Translations under genes and position numbers: made by a program
DNA from: Halorubellus sp034808145
GTDB taxonomy: Archaea > Halobacteriota > Halobacteria > Halobacteriales > Natrialbaceae
Length of the DNA stretch: 64,000 nucleotides
Assembly (NCBI RefSeq): GCF_034808145.1
Contig: NZ_JAXHGM010000004.1
Location: 186,001-250,000 of the forward strand
Direction of reading: 5' to 3'
The notes under the pieces: model-generated
Databases searched by the model: none
What the model was told of the DNA's origin: nothing
Seen by the model: only the letters and a program-made list of their open reading frames with translations
Part shown: one piece after another, positions 34,842 through 42,409 of the stretch
How positions within the stretch are numbered: the first letter of the stretch is position 1
Layout of the letters: each line of letters starts with the position of its first letter

Positions 34842-35365
34842 GTGCGACCGACCCCTCGCGCACCCGCTCGGACCGCCTCTACCGCGCACTCACGTACCCG
34901 CTGCTGTCCGCGGGAACGACCGCCGCCGCCGTCGGCGTCGCCGCTGCGACGTACGTCCTCCTCGTCGCCAGCGCGAACCCGACCGCGGTCGCGGCCGCAC
35001 TGCACGCGAGCGCCAGCACCGTCGACGACCTCCTCCTCGCGTACACCGTCGGCACGGTCGACGCCGCCGGCTGGCTCGGGCTCGCGCTCACCGTCGCCTA
35101 CGCCGTCCTCGCGGGCGTCACCACGGTTGTCGTCGCGAGCACGCTCCGCCGGGGCGCCGGCGGCGCCGAGAACCTCCTCGGGGTCGCGCCGGGCGTCCTC
35201 GCGGCCGGCTGCGCGAGCTGTGGCGCCGGCGTCCTCCCGCTGCTCGGCGTCGCCGGCGCGTACGCGCTCTTCCCGTTCGCCGGGAACCTCGTCCGCGCCG
35301 TCGGCGTGCTCGCGCTCCTGTTCGCGCTCGCCAGGACGGGCGACCCGCGCGTTTGCAGGGTCTGA
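34838..35365 (+). CDS. membrane protein with intramembrane CxxC, DsbA partner
   Basis: Protein of 175 residues with four or five membrane segments. A CASCGAG motif (C-x2-C) lies at a membrane boundary in AAGCASCGAGVLPLLGVAGA, similar in spirit to the redox cysteines of CcdA/DsbD-type electron carriers, though it is not a recognised member. Overlap with the DsbA-like gene and a second DsbA-like gene 44 nt downstream suggest that it passes electrons between the cytoplasm and the exported oxidoreductases. This is an inference from context. Confidence 0.75.
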   Translation: MSATDPSRTRSDRLYRALTYPLLSAGTTAAAVGVAAATYVLLVASANPTAVAAALHASASTVDDLLLAYTVGTVDAAGWLGLALTVAYAVLAGVTTVVVASTLRRGAGGAENLLGVAPGVLAAGCASCGAGVLPLLGVAGAYALFPFAGNLVRAVGVLALLFALARTGDPRVCRV

Positions 35366-35409
35366 GAACCGCAGCGCGACTTAACCCGCGGAAGCACCCA
35401 GCGGGCGAC

Positions 35410-36159
35410 ATGGCAGACGACACGAACGGCGGCCGCACGCGACGCCGCGTCCTCGCCGGCACCGCAGGCGTCCTCGGACTCGGTGCCGCAGGGCTCTACC
35501 TCACGGCGGACACCGCCGCCGACGTCGACGACTACCCCGCCGACTTCTCCGCCGATTCCGGGCAGAGCGACGGCCTCGGCATCGCGTACGCCGACCGCCC
35601 GGTCATGGGCTCCCTCGACGCCGACCGCAGACTGTTCGCGTGGAGCGACTACCAGTGCCCGTACTGTCGGCGATTCGACGGGGACACCCTCCCGGAACTC
35701 GCCGAGAACCACGTCGCGACCGGCGACCTCGCCATCGTCTTCCTCGACCTCCCGCTCCTCGGTGAGCGATCGCTGTCCGCGGGCGTCGTCTCGAAGGCCG
35801 TCTGGCGCGCCGTCCGCGACGACGACCCGAACGCCTGGGGCCGGTTCCACCGCTACGTGTTCTCGAAGCAAGGCCCGGAGAACGGCGAGTGGGCGGCCGA
35901 GTCGAACCTCCTCTCGTACGCCGCAGTCGTCGACGGCGTCCCCGGCGAGACCGTCGAACGGCTCGTCGTCGACGACCGCGACGCCCTGGCGGCGAGCGTC
36001 CGAGCGGACGCGAGCGTCGCGTTCGACGACCTCGGCATCGAACGCGGCGCCCCGGTGTTCGCGCTCTCGAACCCCAGTACCGGCGACTGGACGTCGATCC
36101 GCGGCTCGCAACCCGTCGAAGCGTTCCGGGACGCCATGACGCAACTCGGCGAGAACTGA
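35410..36159 (+). CDS. second DsbA-like thioredoxin-fold oxidoreductase, exported
   Basis: Protein of 249 residues, paralogous to the one at 34074-34841: the active-site strand is WSDYQCPYCRRFDGDTLPEL and the cis-Pro region is ERGAPVFALSN. It has a Tat-type signal (TRRRVLAGTAGVLGLGAAG). The two proteins share long identical blocks, including AENHVATGDLAIVFL, so a recent tandem duplication around the membrane gene is likely. It probably works on exported proteins with the same membrane partner. Confidence 0.9.
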   Translation: MADDTNGGRTRRRVLAGTAGVLGLGAAGLYLTADTAADVDDYPADFSADSGQSDGLGIAYADRPVMGSLDADRRLFAWSDYQCPYCRRFDGDTLPELAENHVATGDLAIVFLDLPLLGERSLSAGVVSKAVWRAVRDDDPNAWGRFHRYVFSKQGPENGEWAAESNLLSYAAVVDGVPGETVERLVVDDRDALAASVRADASVAFDDLGIERGAPVFALSNPSTGDWTSIRGSQPVEAFRDAMTQLGEN

Positions 36160-36210
36160 ACCGACCCGCCAATCGACCGGACGGGAGTCACCGCGACCGG
36201 GTCGGTGCGT

Positions 36211-37467
36211 TCAGATAAGGTTCTCGTAGATCGGGTACGCGTCGCACAGCCCCTGCACGATCTCGGCGACCTCCGCCTTCACGTCCTCGTCGTCGGGGTG
36301 GTCGACGACGTCGGCGATGCAGTCCGCGACCGTCGCCATGTCGTCCTCGTCGAACCCGCGCGTCGTCAGCGCCGGCGTGCCGGCGCGGAACCCGCTCGGG
36401 TTGAACGGCGACCGGGTCTCGCCGGGGACCGTGTTCGCGTTCAGGACGATACCGACCTCCTCCAGAGCCTCCTCGACGGTCTTCCCGGTCGTGTCAGGGT
36501 GACTCGGCCGGAGGTCGACGAGCACGAGGTGGTTGTCGGTGCCGCCGGAGACGAGGTCGAACCCGCGCTCGCGGAGCCCGTCGGCGAGCGCCTGCGCGTT
36601 CGCGATCGTCTGCGCGGCGTACTCGTCGAACGAGTCGTCGAGCGCCTCGCCGAACCCGACCGCCTTCCCCGCGATGTTGTGCATGAGCGGCCCGCCCTGC
36701 ATGCCGGGGATGATGGCCGAGTCGATGTCGTCCGCGTGCTCCTCGCCCGCCATGATGATGCCACCGCGGCCCGCGCGGATGGTCTTGTGCGTACTCCCGG
36801 TGACGAAGTCCGCCGTCCCGACCGGGTTCGGGTGCTCGCCCGCCGCGACGAGGCCCGTGATGTGCGCGATGTCCGCGAGATGGTACGCGTCCGCGGCCTC
36901 GGCGGCCGCCTGGATGCGCTCCCACTCGACCTCGCGCGGGTACGCCGAGTACCCCGACACGACGATGTCCGGGTCGAACGCCTCGGCGTGCTCGCGGATG
37001 GCGTCGTAGTCCAGGCGCCCGGACTCCTCGTCGAGCTCGTACTGCTCGACCTCGTAGTGCTGGCCCGCGAAGTTCATGTGGTGGCCGTGACTCAGGTGCC
37101 CGCCGTGAGTCAGGTCGAGCGAGAGGATCTTGTCGCCGGGTTCGAGCACCGCGAGGTACACGCCCATGTTCGCCTGACTCCCCGAATGCGGCTGGACGTT
37201 CACGTACTCCGCGCCCCAGAGCTCCTTCGCGCGGTCGATCGCGAGCTGTTCGACGTCGTCCGCGAACTCGCAGCCGCCGTAGTACCGCTTCCCGGGGTAG
37301 CCCTCCGCGTAGTTGTTCGTCAGCACGCTCCCCTGCGCCTCCAGGACCGCCTCGGAGACGTGGTTCTCGCTCGCGATCATCGCCAGCGACTCCTGCTGTC
37401 GCGTCACTTCGCCGTCGAGTGCTGCCGCCACGTCCGGATCTGTCTCGCGAACCCGCTCGTAGTCCAT
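36211..37467 (-). CDS. glyA: serine hydroxymethyltransferase
   Basis: Protein of 418 residues, normal for GlyA, which interconverts serine and glycine while charging tetrahydrofolate. The N-terminal IASENHVSEAVLEAQGSVL, the PLP lysine in GSTHKTIRAGRGG (Lys228), the NVQPHSGSQANMGVYLAVL block and FNPSGFRAGTPALTTRG at the C-terminus are all family signatures. CTTATG about 25 nt before the ATG at 37467 fits leaderless transcription. It cooperates with FolD in one-carbon metabolism. Confidence 0.97.
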   Translation of the reverse strand: MDYERVRETDPDVAAALDGEVTRQQESLAMIASENHVSEAVLEAQGSVLTNNYAEGYPGKRYYGGCEFADDVEQLAIDRAKELWGAEYVNVQPHSGSQANMGVYLAVLEPGDKILSLDLTHGGHLSHGHHMNFAGQHYEVEQYELDEESGRLDYDAIREHAEAFDPDIVVSGYSAYPREVEWERIQAAAEAADAYHLADIAHITGLVAAGEHPNPVGTADFVTGSTHKTIRAGRGGIIMAGEEHADDIDSAIIPGMQGGPLMHNIAGKAVGFGEALDDSFDEYAAQTIANAQALADGLRERGFDLVSGGTDNHLVLVDLRPSHPDTTGKTVEEALEEVGIVLNANTVPGETRSPFNPSGFRAGTPALTTRGFDEDDMATVADCIADVVDHPDDEDVKAEVAEIVQGLCDAYPIYENLI

Positions 37468-37773
37468 ACGAGAAACCCACACCGGCGGCCGCATAAGTCT
37501 ACCTTTGACGGCCAGAAAGCGCACCACCGAACAACACGAACGTGCATAGGCCGCGCCGTCATCAGGGCCGCACAGGACGAATCACGACACACGCGTGCGC
37601 AGGCATCGCGGCAACCCGGACGGGAACCCGTCGGCGAACCGAGACGGCACCCGTCGGCGACCCGGGACGGCACCCGTTCGACTGCCCGGCCCCTGGCCCG
37701 TCCACCGGCACGCGCGTGCGCCATGCCGCGCCCGATACACCTAACTGGGACGCGCGGCGAGGTACCGACGAGA
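37468..37773. other. divergent intergenic region, glyA / CHAT-like gene
   Basis: 306 bp holding the glyA TATA-like element (about 37490-37497, minus strand), a possible element CCTAAC about 33 nt before the ATG at 37774, and three imperfect tandem copies of a roughly 22-bp unit at 37619-37683. No coding frame is credible. Confidence 0.45.
37619..37683 (+). repeat. three imperfect tandem repeats of about 22 bp
   Basis: Units share the core ACGGCACCCGTCGGCGACC with small changes (the first copy reads GAACCC in place of GCACCC and the third ends in CGTTCGAC). The array is in the glyA/CHAT-like intergenic region. It may be incidental or a regulator binding array. Confidence 0.4.
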
Positions 37774-39843
37774 ATGGAGTGGCGGGTGCGTAGTGACGGA
37801 CTCACGGTCGGGGACGCGGGACACACCGAACTCCGCGTCACCTCACCGGACCTGTCCGTGCGCGCGAGCGACACGACGATCCCGCGCCCCGTGGACGTCA
37901 CCGTCGACTGCGAGGCGTCCGAACTCCGCTTCCCGGTCGCCGTCGTCTATATCGCCTCACAGGCCAGCGACGCGACCTACGAGCTCGAGAACGACACCGG
38001 ACCGCTCGACCTGCCCGCCGGCGAGTACGTCCTCGACATCGACACGCACGTGAAGACGTACCTCCAGGTCGACGGGCCGCTGTCGGTGTCGAAGACGCCT
38101 GACTTCGAACAGGTCGTCGTCACGTTCCCCGACCGCCGCGAGCTCACGCTCGGCTTCCGGAGTCGGAACGACCGACCGACCGACACCGTCACCGTCCCCG
38201 AGACGCCGACGGGGTTCGCCGCCGCGGTCACGCACGCCTCAAGCGCCCACAAAACCACGGGCGCCGACCGCACGTACCCGACGCTCCGCGGCCACCCGCC
38301 CCTCGTCGAACTCGGCGACAGCGTCGACGTCCCGGACGCGGTCGCCGACGCGACGCCGGACGTCGGCATCGAACTCCTCGTCCCGCCCGAGTACGAGACG
38401 CTGTACACGACCGCGCCGCTCGCGTACTACCTCCAGGCGAGCGTGGAGACCGCGGACGTCGACCAGCCGCTCCTGTGCGCGCCCAGCGCCGGTATCCGCG
38501 AGCCGCTGTCGCCGATGCCCAGGTTGGAGACGGACGTCCAGCGGTTGCTCCGGAAGACGTTCTTCCTCGACTGCCTCGTCCGGAACTCGGGGCCGTACGG
38601 GACGAACCTCGCCGAGGAGAGCCTGCTCGACGCGCTCGACCTCGACGGCTCGACGCTCTACCACGCCGACCCCGTCGAGCGCCTGGAGACGTACCTCGAC
38701 GTCCCGTTCCAGGCGGTCGAACACCGGCTTCCGGACTGGCATCTGTCGACGTACGTCGACCCGGACCCGGCGTACGTGGAGACGCTCCCGTTCCTCCTGG
38801 ACTCGCTGTCGCTCGTGTTCCCGCCGAGGACGAGCGAGCTCGAGGGCGCGGAGCTCGTCGAGCGGTCGCTCGACGACTTCTATCGGGGCACACAGGGCCC
38901 GGGCGAGGTCGCGACCGTCGACGTCGTCAAACCCGAGCTACGCGGTGGACGCGTCCACGGCTGGCTCGCGGACGGCGTCCCGATCGACGTGTTCAAGTCC
39001 ACGCCGTCGGCCTACCGGAACCGGCTGTCGTACATGGACCGCGACCACGAGGACACCATCGTGAGCGTCGTCCTGAACGACCAGCAGATGGACAAGGAGC
39101 ACGCGGACGTCGCGAGCATCTACCGCGAGGGCAGCGAGGACCTCCCGATAACGGTCGACGTCTACGAGGAGTTGTCGACCGACGAGCTCGCCGCAGTGTT
39201 CGAGGCGGAGAACGACTTCGTGCACTACATCGGGCACTGCGAGGCCGACGGGCTGCGGTGCCCGGACGGCTACATGCCCGCGAGCGTGCTCGACGAGGTG
39301 AACACGCAGACGTTCTTCCTGAACGCCTGCGGGTCGTTCCACGAGGGGATGGCGCTCGTGGAGAAGGGCGCCGTCACGGGTGGTGTGACGTTCACGCAGG
39401 TCCTGAACGATCACGCGGTGAAGGTCGGGTCGGCGTTCGCGCGACTGCTCATCCACGGGTTCAGCTTCGAGCGCGCGCTCCGCATCGCGCGTCGCCGCAT
39501 CATGATGGGGAAGGACTACGCGGTCGTCGGCGACGGGACGCACACGCTCAGTCAGACGACGAACCGGCTGCCGACGACCGCGGAGCTCGAACGACTCGCC
39601 GAGGACCAGTTCTTCCTCATGTTCGACCAGTTCTCCATCCGCGAAGCCGGCGCGTACTATCATCCGTACGTCGCGGACAACGAGTACTCGTACCTCTCGG
39701 GGAACACCTCGGAGTTCGCGCTCGACCGTCGGACGACCGTCGACTTCCTCGCTCGCGCGGACACGTCGGTCATCTTCGACGGCGAGTTCTACTGGTCGGA
39801 CGAGCTCGCGGCGGAACTCGCGAACGAACTCAGCCGTCGCTGA
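37774..39843 (+). CDS. CHAT/caspase-like protein of unknown role
   Basis: Soluble protein of 689 residues. The first half (about 1-430) is a beta-rich region with no family I recognise. From about residue 430 comes a CHAT/caspase-like domain. The strand EAENDFVHYIGHCEADG carries the catalytic His candidate (H488). The next strand ends in FFLNACGSFHEG with the nucleophile Cys candidate (C519), followed by VTGGVTFTQVLN and the helix FSFERALRIARRR. This His...Cys arrangement is the clan CD protease hallmark. It starts at ATG 37774, alone and divergent from glyA. Possible roles are regulated proteolysis, stress or cell death; none is proven. Confidence 0.75.
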   Translation: MEWRVRSDGLTVGDAGHTELRVTSPDLSVRASDTTIPRPVDVTVDCEASELRFPVAVVYIASQASDATYELENDTGPLDLPAGEYVLDIDTHVKTYLQVDGPLSVSKTPDFEQVVVTFPDRRELTLGFRSRNDRPTDTVTVPETPTGFAAAVTHASSAHKTTGADRTYPTLRGHPPLVELGDSVDVPDAVADATPDVGIELLVPPEYETLYTTAPLAYYLQASVETADVDQPLLCAPSAGIREPLSPMPRLETDVQRLLRKTFFLDCLVRNSGPYGTNLAEESLLDALDLDGSTLYHADPVERLETYLDVPFQAVEHRLPDWHLSTYVDPDPAYVETLPFLLDSLSLVFPPRTSELEGAELVERSLDDFYRGTQGPGEVATVDVVKPELRGGRVHGWLADGVPIDVFKSTPSAYRNRLSYMDRDHEDTIVSVVLNDQQMDKEHADVASIYREGSEDLPITVDVYEELSTDELAAVFEAENDFVHYIGHCEADGLRCPDGYMPASVLDEVNTQTFFLNACGSFHEGMALVEKGAVTGGVTFTQVLNDHAVKVGSAFARLLIHGFSFERALRIARRRIMMGKDYAVVGDGTHTLSQTTNRLPTTAELERLAEDQFFLMFDQFSIREAGAYYHPYVADNEYSYLSGNTSEFALDRRTTVDFLARADTSVIFDGEFYWSDELAAELANELSRR

Positions 39844-40195
39844 CGGGTTCCGGCGTCTCGGGCTGAACTGGCGCTCGGAGGTTCGACGCTCGTCACCGAT
39901 GGCGTTCGCGACGCCGCGTCGACCGCGTTCTTCGAACCGGCTACGGCCCGGTGTAGGGGCTCGAGGAGCCGTCGAGTGTGGCCGTTCGAGTTGCGGGTTC
40001 CGTCCACGTCGGGTCGCAGTGTCCTCGCATGTGCTACCGTGAGACATGTCCATCACCATTCTTAAACGTTCGGACAGCTCGACACGGTGTCGACTCGCAA
40101 AACCGCGAGGGCGATTCCTTTCCGATTCTGGCAGGCTTGCGGTTAGGTTAGCCAACAAAATTAAGTACGAGTGAGGCGTTGTGTTCTACAGAAGC
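39844..40195. other. promoter region of tbsP
   Basis: 352 bp without coding frames. It contains TTCTTAAACG near 40070, a minus-facing or alternative TATA-like site, then AAAATTAAG (40157-40165), the likely tbsP TATA, preceded by GTTAGGTTAGCC. There is a small hairpin around GGCTCGAGGAGCCG near 39957-39972. Long upstream regulatory DNA is usual for haloarchaeal transcription factors. Confidence 0.45.
40157..40165 (+). promoter_or_regulatory. TATA-like box of tbsP
   Basis: AAAATTAAG ends 31 nt before the ATG at 40196; it is the closest AT-rich run upstream of the start. Confidence 0.5.
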
Positions 40196-41014
40196 ATGAC
40201 CTCGAATTTACTAGACCAACAAATTGACGATATCCTCCGCACCGTGCTGGAAGATACCGCGGGAGACCTTCTCGTGGTGAATCCGTCCGCGGACGCGATC
40301 GAGGAGTTCGTCCGCGTCGCCACGTCGTTCGACGGCGACCTCCCGGACGTCCACATGCTCGCAGACGAGCGCACGCTGAAGGACGTCATGGACGACTTCA
40401 TCGTCGCGTCGAACGCGGCAGACCTCATCGACCAGGACGCACTGGAACTCCGCACCACCGACGAGAGCCCGGAGAACTCGCTGCTGGTCACCGAGACCGA
40501 GGTCGTCGCACTCGTCCGTGCGGGCAACCGCGTCGGCGGGCTCGCCACCGACGACGACGACTTCGTGACGACCGCGTACGACGCGTACATGACCGAGTGG
40601 GGCGAGGCCGAGGAGTTCAAGCTCCGCACGCCCCCGATCAGTCGCGTCCGCCAGACGCTCGAGGACGACATCAGTCCCGAGGCCGAGGAGGACTTCGACA
40701 ACATCCTCGCGAGCCTCGAGACCGCGCGCGGCGACGGTGACGGCCTCGACGAGGTCACCATCTCGCTGCTCGTCGCGGCGAAGAACGAGGCGCTGCTCTA
40801 CGACATCAGCAAGTGGGGCGAGGACGTCGGAATCGCGTCGAAGGCGACGTTCTCCCGGACGAAGACGAAGCTCGAGGACATGGGCCTCATCGACACGGAG
40901 AAGGTGCCCATCGACGTCGGTCGACCGCGCCTTCGCCTGAAGATCGGCGACGACCGCCTGCGGAACGCGGACAACGGCCAGCTCGCGACGGTCGCGCAGT
41001 CGATTCTCAACTGA
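40196..41014 (+). CDS. tbsP: transcriptional regulator TbsP
   Basis: Protein of 272 residues matching the haloarchaeal TbsP family. The N-terminus TSNLLDQQIDDILRTVLEDT and DLLVVNPSADAIEEFVRVAT are characteristic. The C-terminal half has a winged helix-turn-helix (LYDISKWGEDVGIASKATFS, then KTKLEDMGLIDTEKV). In Haloferax volcanii TbsP acts with TrmB in glucose-dependent control of central carbon metabolism, including gluconeogenic genes. The start at ATG 40196 matches the family N-terminus; five extra upstream codons in frame are not needed. Confidence 0.92.
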   Translation: MTSNLLDQQIDDILRTVLEDTAGDLLVVNPSADAIEEFVRVATSFDGDLPDVHMLADERTLKDVMDDFIVASNAADLIDQDALELRTTDESPENSLLVTETEVVALVRAGNRVGGLATDDDDFVTTAYDAYMTEWGEAEEFKLRTPPISRVRQTLEDDISPEAEEDFDNILASLETARGDGDGLDEVTISLLVAAKNEALLYDISKWGEDVGIASKATFSRTKTKLEDMGLIDTEKVPIDVGRPRLRLKIGDDRLRNADNGQLATVAQSILN

Positions 41015-41302
41015 ACGTCGCTTCCTTCCTTTCGGCGCCCGGCCCGACAGCGGCCGCTTCGCGTTCGCCGTCTGTTCTCGGCGTGTTCCGGTCGGCTGGA
41101 CTCTCCCGGGAATCGTCACGCGTGTGTGGTCGGCTGGACCGTCTCCAGGTCGTCGCGCGAGTGTGGTGAGGACCGTTCGCCGCGGGACGGCGTCTCCGGC
41201 GGCGCGAACGTACGCGTCGCTAGCTGGTCATCGCACCTCATGGGGCGTCTTCCGGTGGTTCTCGCCGCCGAACCAACCCGTGGTATCGGCTGTGGTCGGT
41301 AC

Positions 41303-41310
41303 TTTTAATA
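41303..41310 (+). promoter_or_regulatory. TATA-like box of the candidate RNA
   Basis: TTTTAATA stands about 25 nt before the first strong stem (41333) and is the only such element in more than 250 bp. It suggests transcription to the right from roughly 41333. Confidence 0.45.
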
Positions 41311-41332
41311 GCCTGTGGGGGCTTTGCCTAAG

Positions 41333-41417
41333 TGACGCTTCGCTTGGAGGGCCGAAGCGTCAGCGGGGACCAATCAGGGCGGCAAGCGGGCACGCGGTTT
41401 TTCCCCGCGTGCCCTGC
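41333..41417 (+). ncRNA. candidate structured non-coding RNA
   Basis: Two perfect 10-bp stems follow a TATA-like element: TGACGCTTCG (41333-41342) with CGAAGCGTCA (41353-41362), and GGGCACGCGG (41388-41397) with CCGCGTGCCC (41405-41414), the latter having a T-rich loop. A further pairing, GCTTTGCC (41321-41328) with GGCAAGC (41381-41387), could enclose the first stem if the transcript begins earlier. T-rich tracts follow (CTTTCCTGTTT). No ORF uses this region. It could also be a terminator or an element end; I recognise no RNA family. Confidence 0.4.
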
Positions 41418-41627
41418 TTTCCTGTTTCGATGTACCACACGACAGGGAGCGGTCGCACTGCGCGGCGTCCACGGGTCGCAGCCGGAACGCGGTGGCGGTT
41501 CTGGTAGAGAGAGCTTCTACGGAAGAGTATCGTTCTACCCGAGGAGATTGCGCGGTCGGACGGCCTCGGGTTCGGTCGCGGGGACGAACCGGTGGTCTCC
41601 AGGTGTCGACCCGGGTTCGTGAGTGGG

Positions 41628-41918
41628 TTACTCGATGGAGAGGGTGCCGTCGGTCTCGGTGTCGTCGGGGTCGCGTTCGTCCCACTCGATCTCGAACTCG
41701 ATGCTGAGTTCGCCCTCGGTCTGTCCGGCCGCTGTCTCGCGCTCGGCCTTCACCTCGAACTCGGGGGAGGCTGGTGGGTCGAGGGTGATGGAGTCGCTGC
41801 CGGAGCTGAGCGTGATGGCGTCGTTCGCCTCGAGCTTGTCGGCGGTGTTCCGGAGGATGGCTGCGATGTCGGCGCGCGACGTCTTGGATTCGGTCTCGAA
41901 GAGTACCTCTTCTGGCAT
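41628..41918 (-). CDS. amphi-Trp domain protein
   Basis: Protein of 96 residues, a compact and typical member of the haloarchaeal amphi-Trp family. It begins MPEEVLFETESKTSRADIAA and continues ILRNTADKLEANDAITLSSG, then an amphipathic strand ELSIEFEIEWDERDPDD carrying the conserved Trp. Function is unknown. It is divergent from the PadR-type regulator and shares its promoter region. Confidence 0.9.
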   Translation of the reverse strand: MPEEVLFETESKTSRADIAAILRNTADKLEANDAITLSSGSDSITLDPPASPEFEVKAERETAAGQTEGELSIEFEIEWDERDPDDTETDGTLSIE

Positions 41919-42080
41919 GGGAACACGTACGTCGTCGAGCAGGATAAGTCATCGCTCTGCCAAAGTGAAATCGGAGGTGACACGTCGGCTCCCTCTCACC
42001 GAACACGTTGAGTCACCGTCACGACCGTAACCAGTGGTAATAGCGTCTAAACCCGCTGATTCCGGGCGAGAGCCGTTATG

Positions 42081-42122
42081 TTTATTTAATTCAGACACTA
42101 ATGAGTTTGCGTAGATAGATAG
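42081..42122 (+). promoter_or_regulatory. promoter of the PadR-type gene with TAGA repeats
   Basis: TTTATTTAA (42081-42089) is a strong TATA-like element 33-42 nt before the ATG at 42123, implying a short leader. The bases just before the ATG read TAGATAGATAG (42112-42122), a tandem tetranucleotide that may affect initiation. Confidence 0.5.
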
Positions 42123-42407
42123 ATGTACGACCTGACAGGATTCCAGCGTGACCTGCTGTACGTCATCGCGGGGGCAGACGAACCACACGGACTGGCGATA
42201 AAGGAGGAGCTCGAGGATTACTACGAGAAGGAGATCCATCACGGCCGGCTCTATCCGAACCTCGATACGCTCGTCGACAAGGGTCTCGTCGAGAAGGGCG
42301 AACTCGACCGCCGCACGAACTTCTACTCGCTCACGCGGCGGGGCAGCCGCGAGATAGAGGCGCGGCGGGAGTGGGAATCCCAGTACGTGACTCCCGGCGA
42401 GGAGTAG
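42123..42407 (+). CDS. PadR-family transcriptional regulator
   Basis: Winged helix-turn-helix protein of 94 residues with the PadR pattern: LTGFQRDLLYVIAGADEPHG, then LAIKEELEDYYEKEIHHGRL, the recognition region YPNLDTLVDKGLVEKGELDR, and the wing RTNFYSLTRRGSREIEARRE. The C-terminal dimerisation helix is short, as in haloarchaeal members. Targets are unknown; the nearest neighbours, the convergent AI-2E-type transporter and the divergent amphi-Trp gene, are candidates. Confidence 0.93.
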   Translation: MYDLTGFQRDLLYVIAGADEPHGLAIKEELEDYYEKEIHHGRLYPNLDTLVDKGLVEKGELDRRTNFYSLTRRGSREIEARREWESQYVTPGEE

Positions 42408-42409
42408 GG

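Larger units (their letters stand above)
41015..41627. other. 613-bp region between tbsP and amphi-Trp gene
   Basis: Apart from the candidate RNA at about 41303-41420, described separately, the region has no coding character on either strand. It contains the 3' flank of tbsP and, near 41627, the 3' end of the amphi-Trp gene on the minus strand. Confidence 0.45.
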
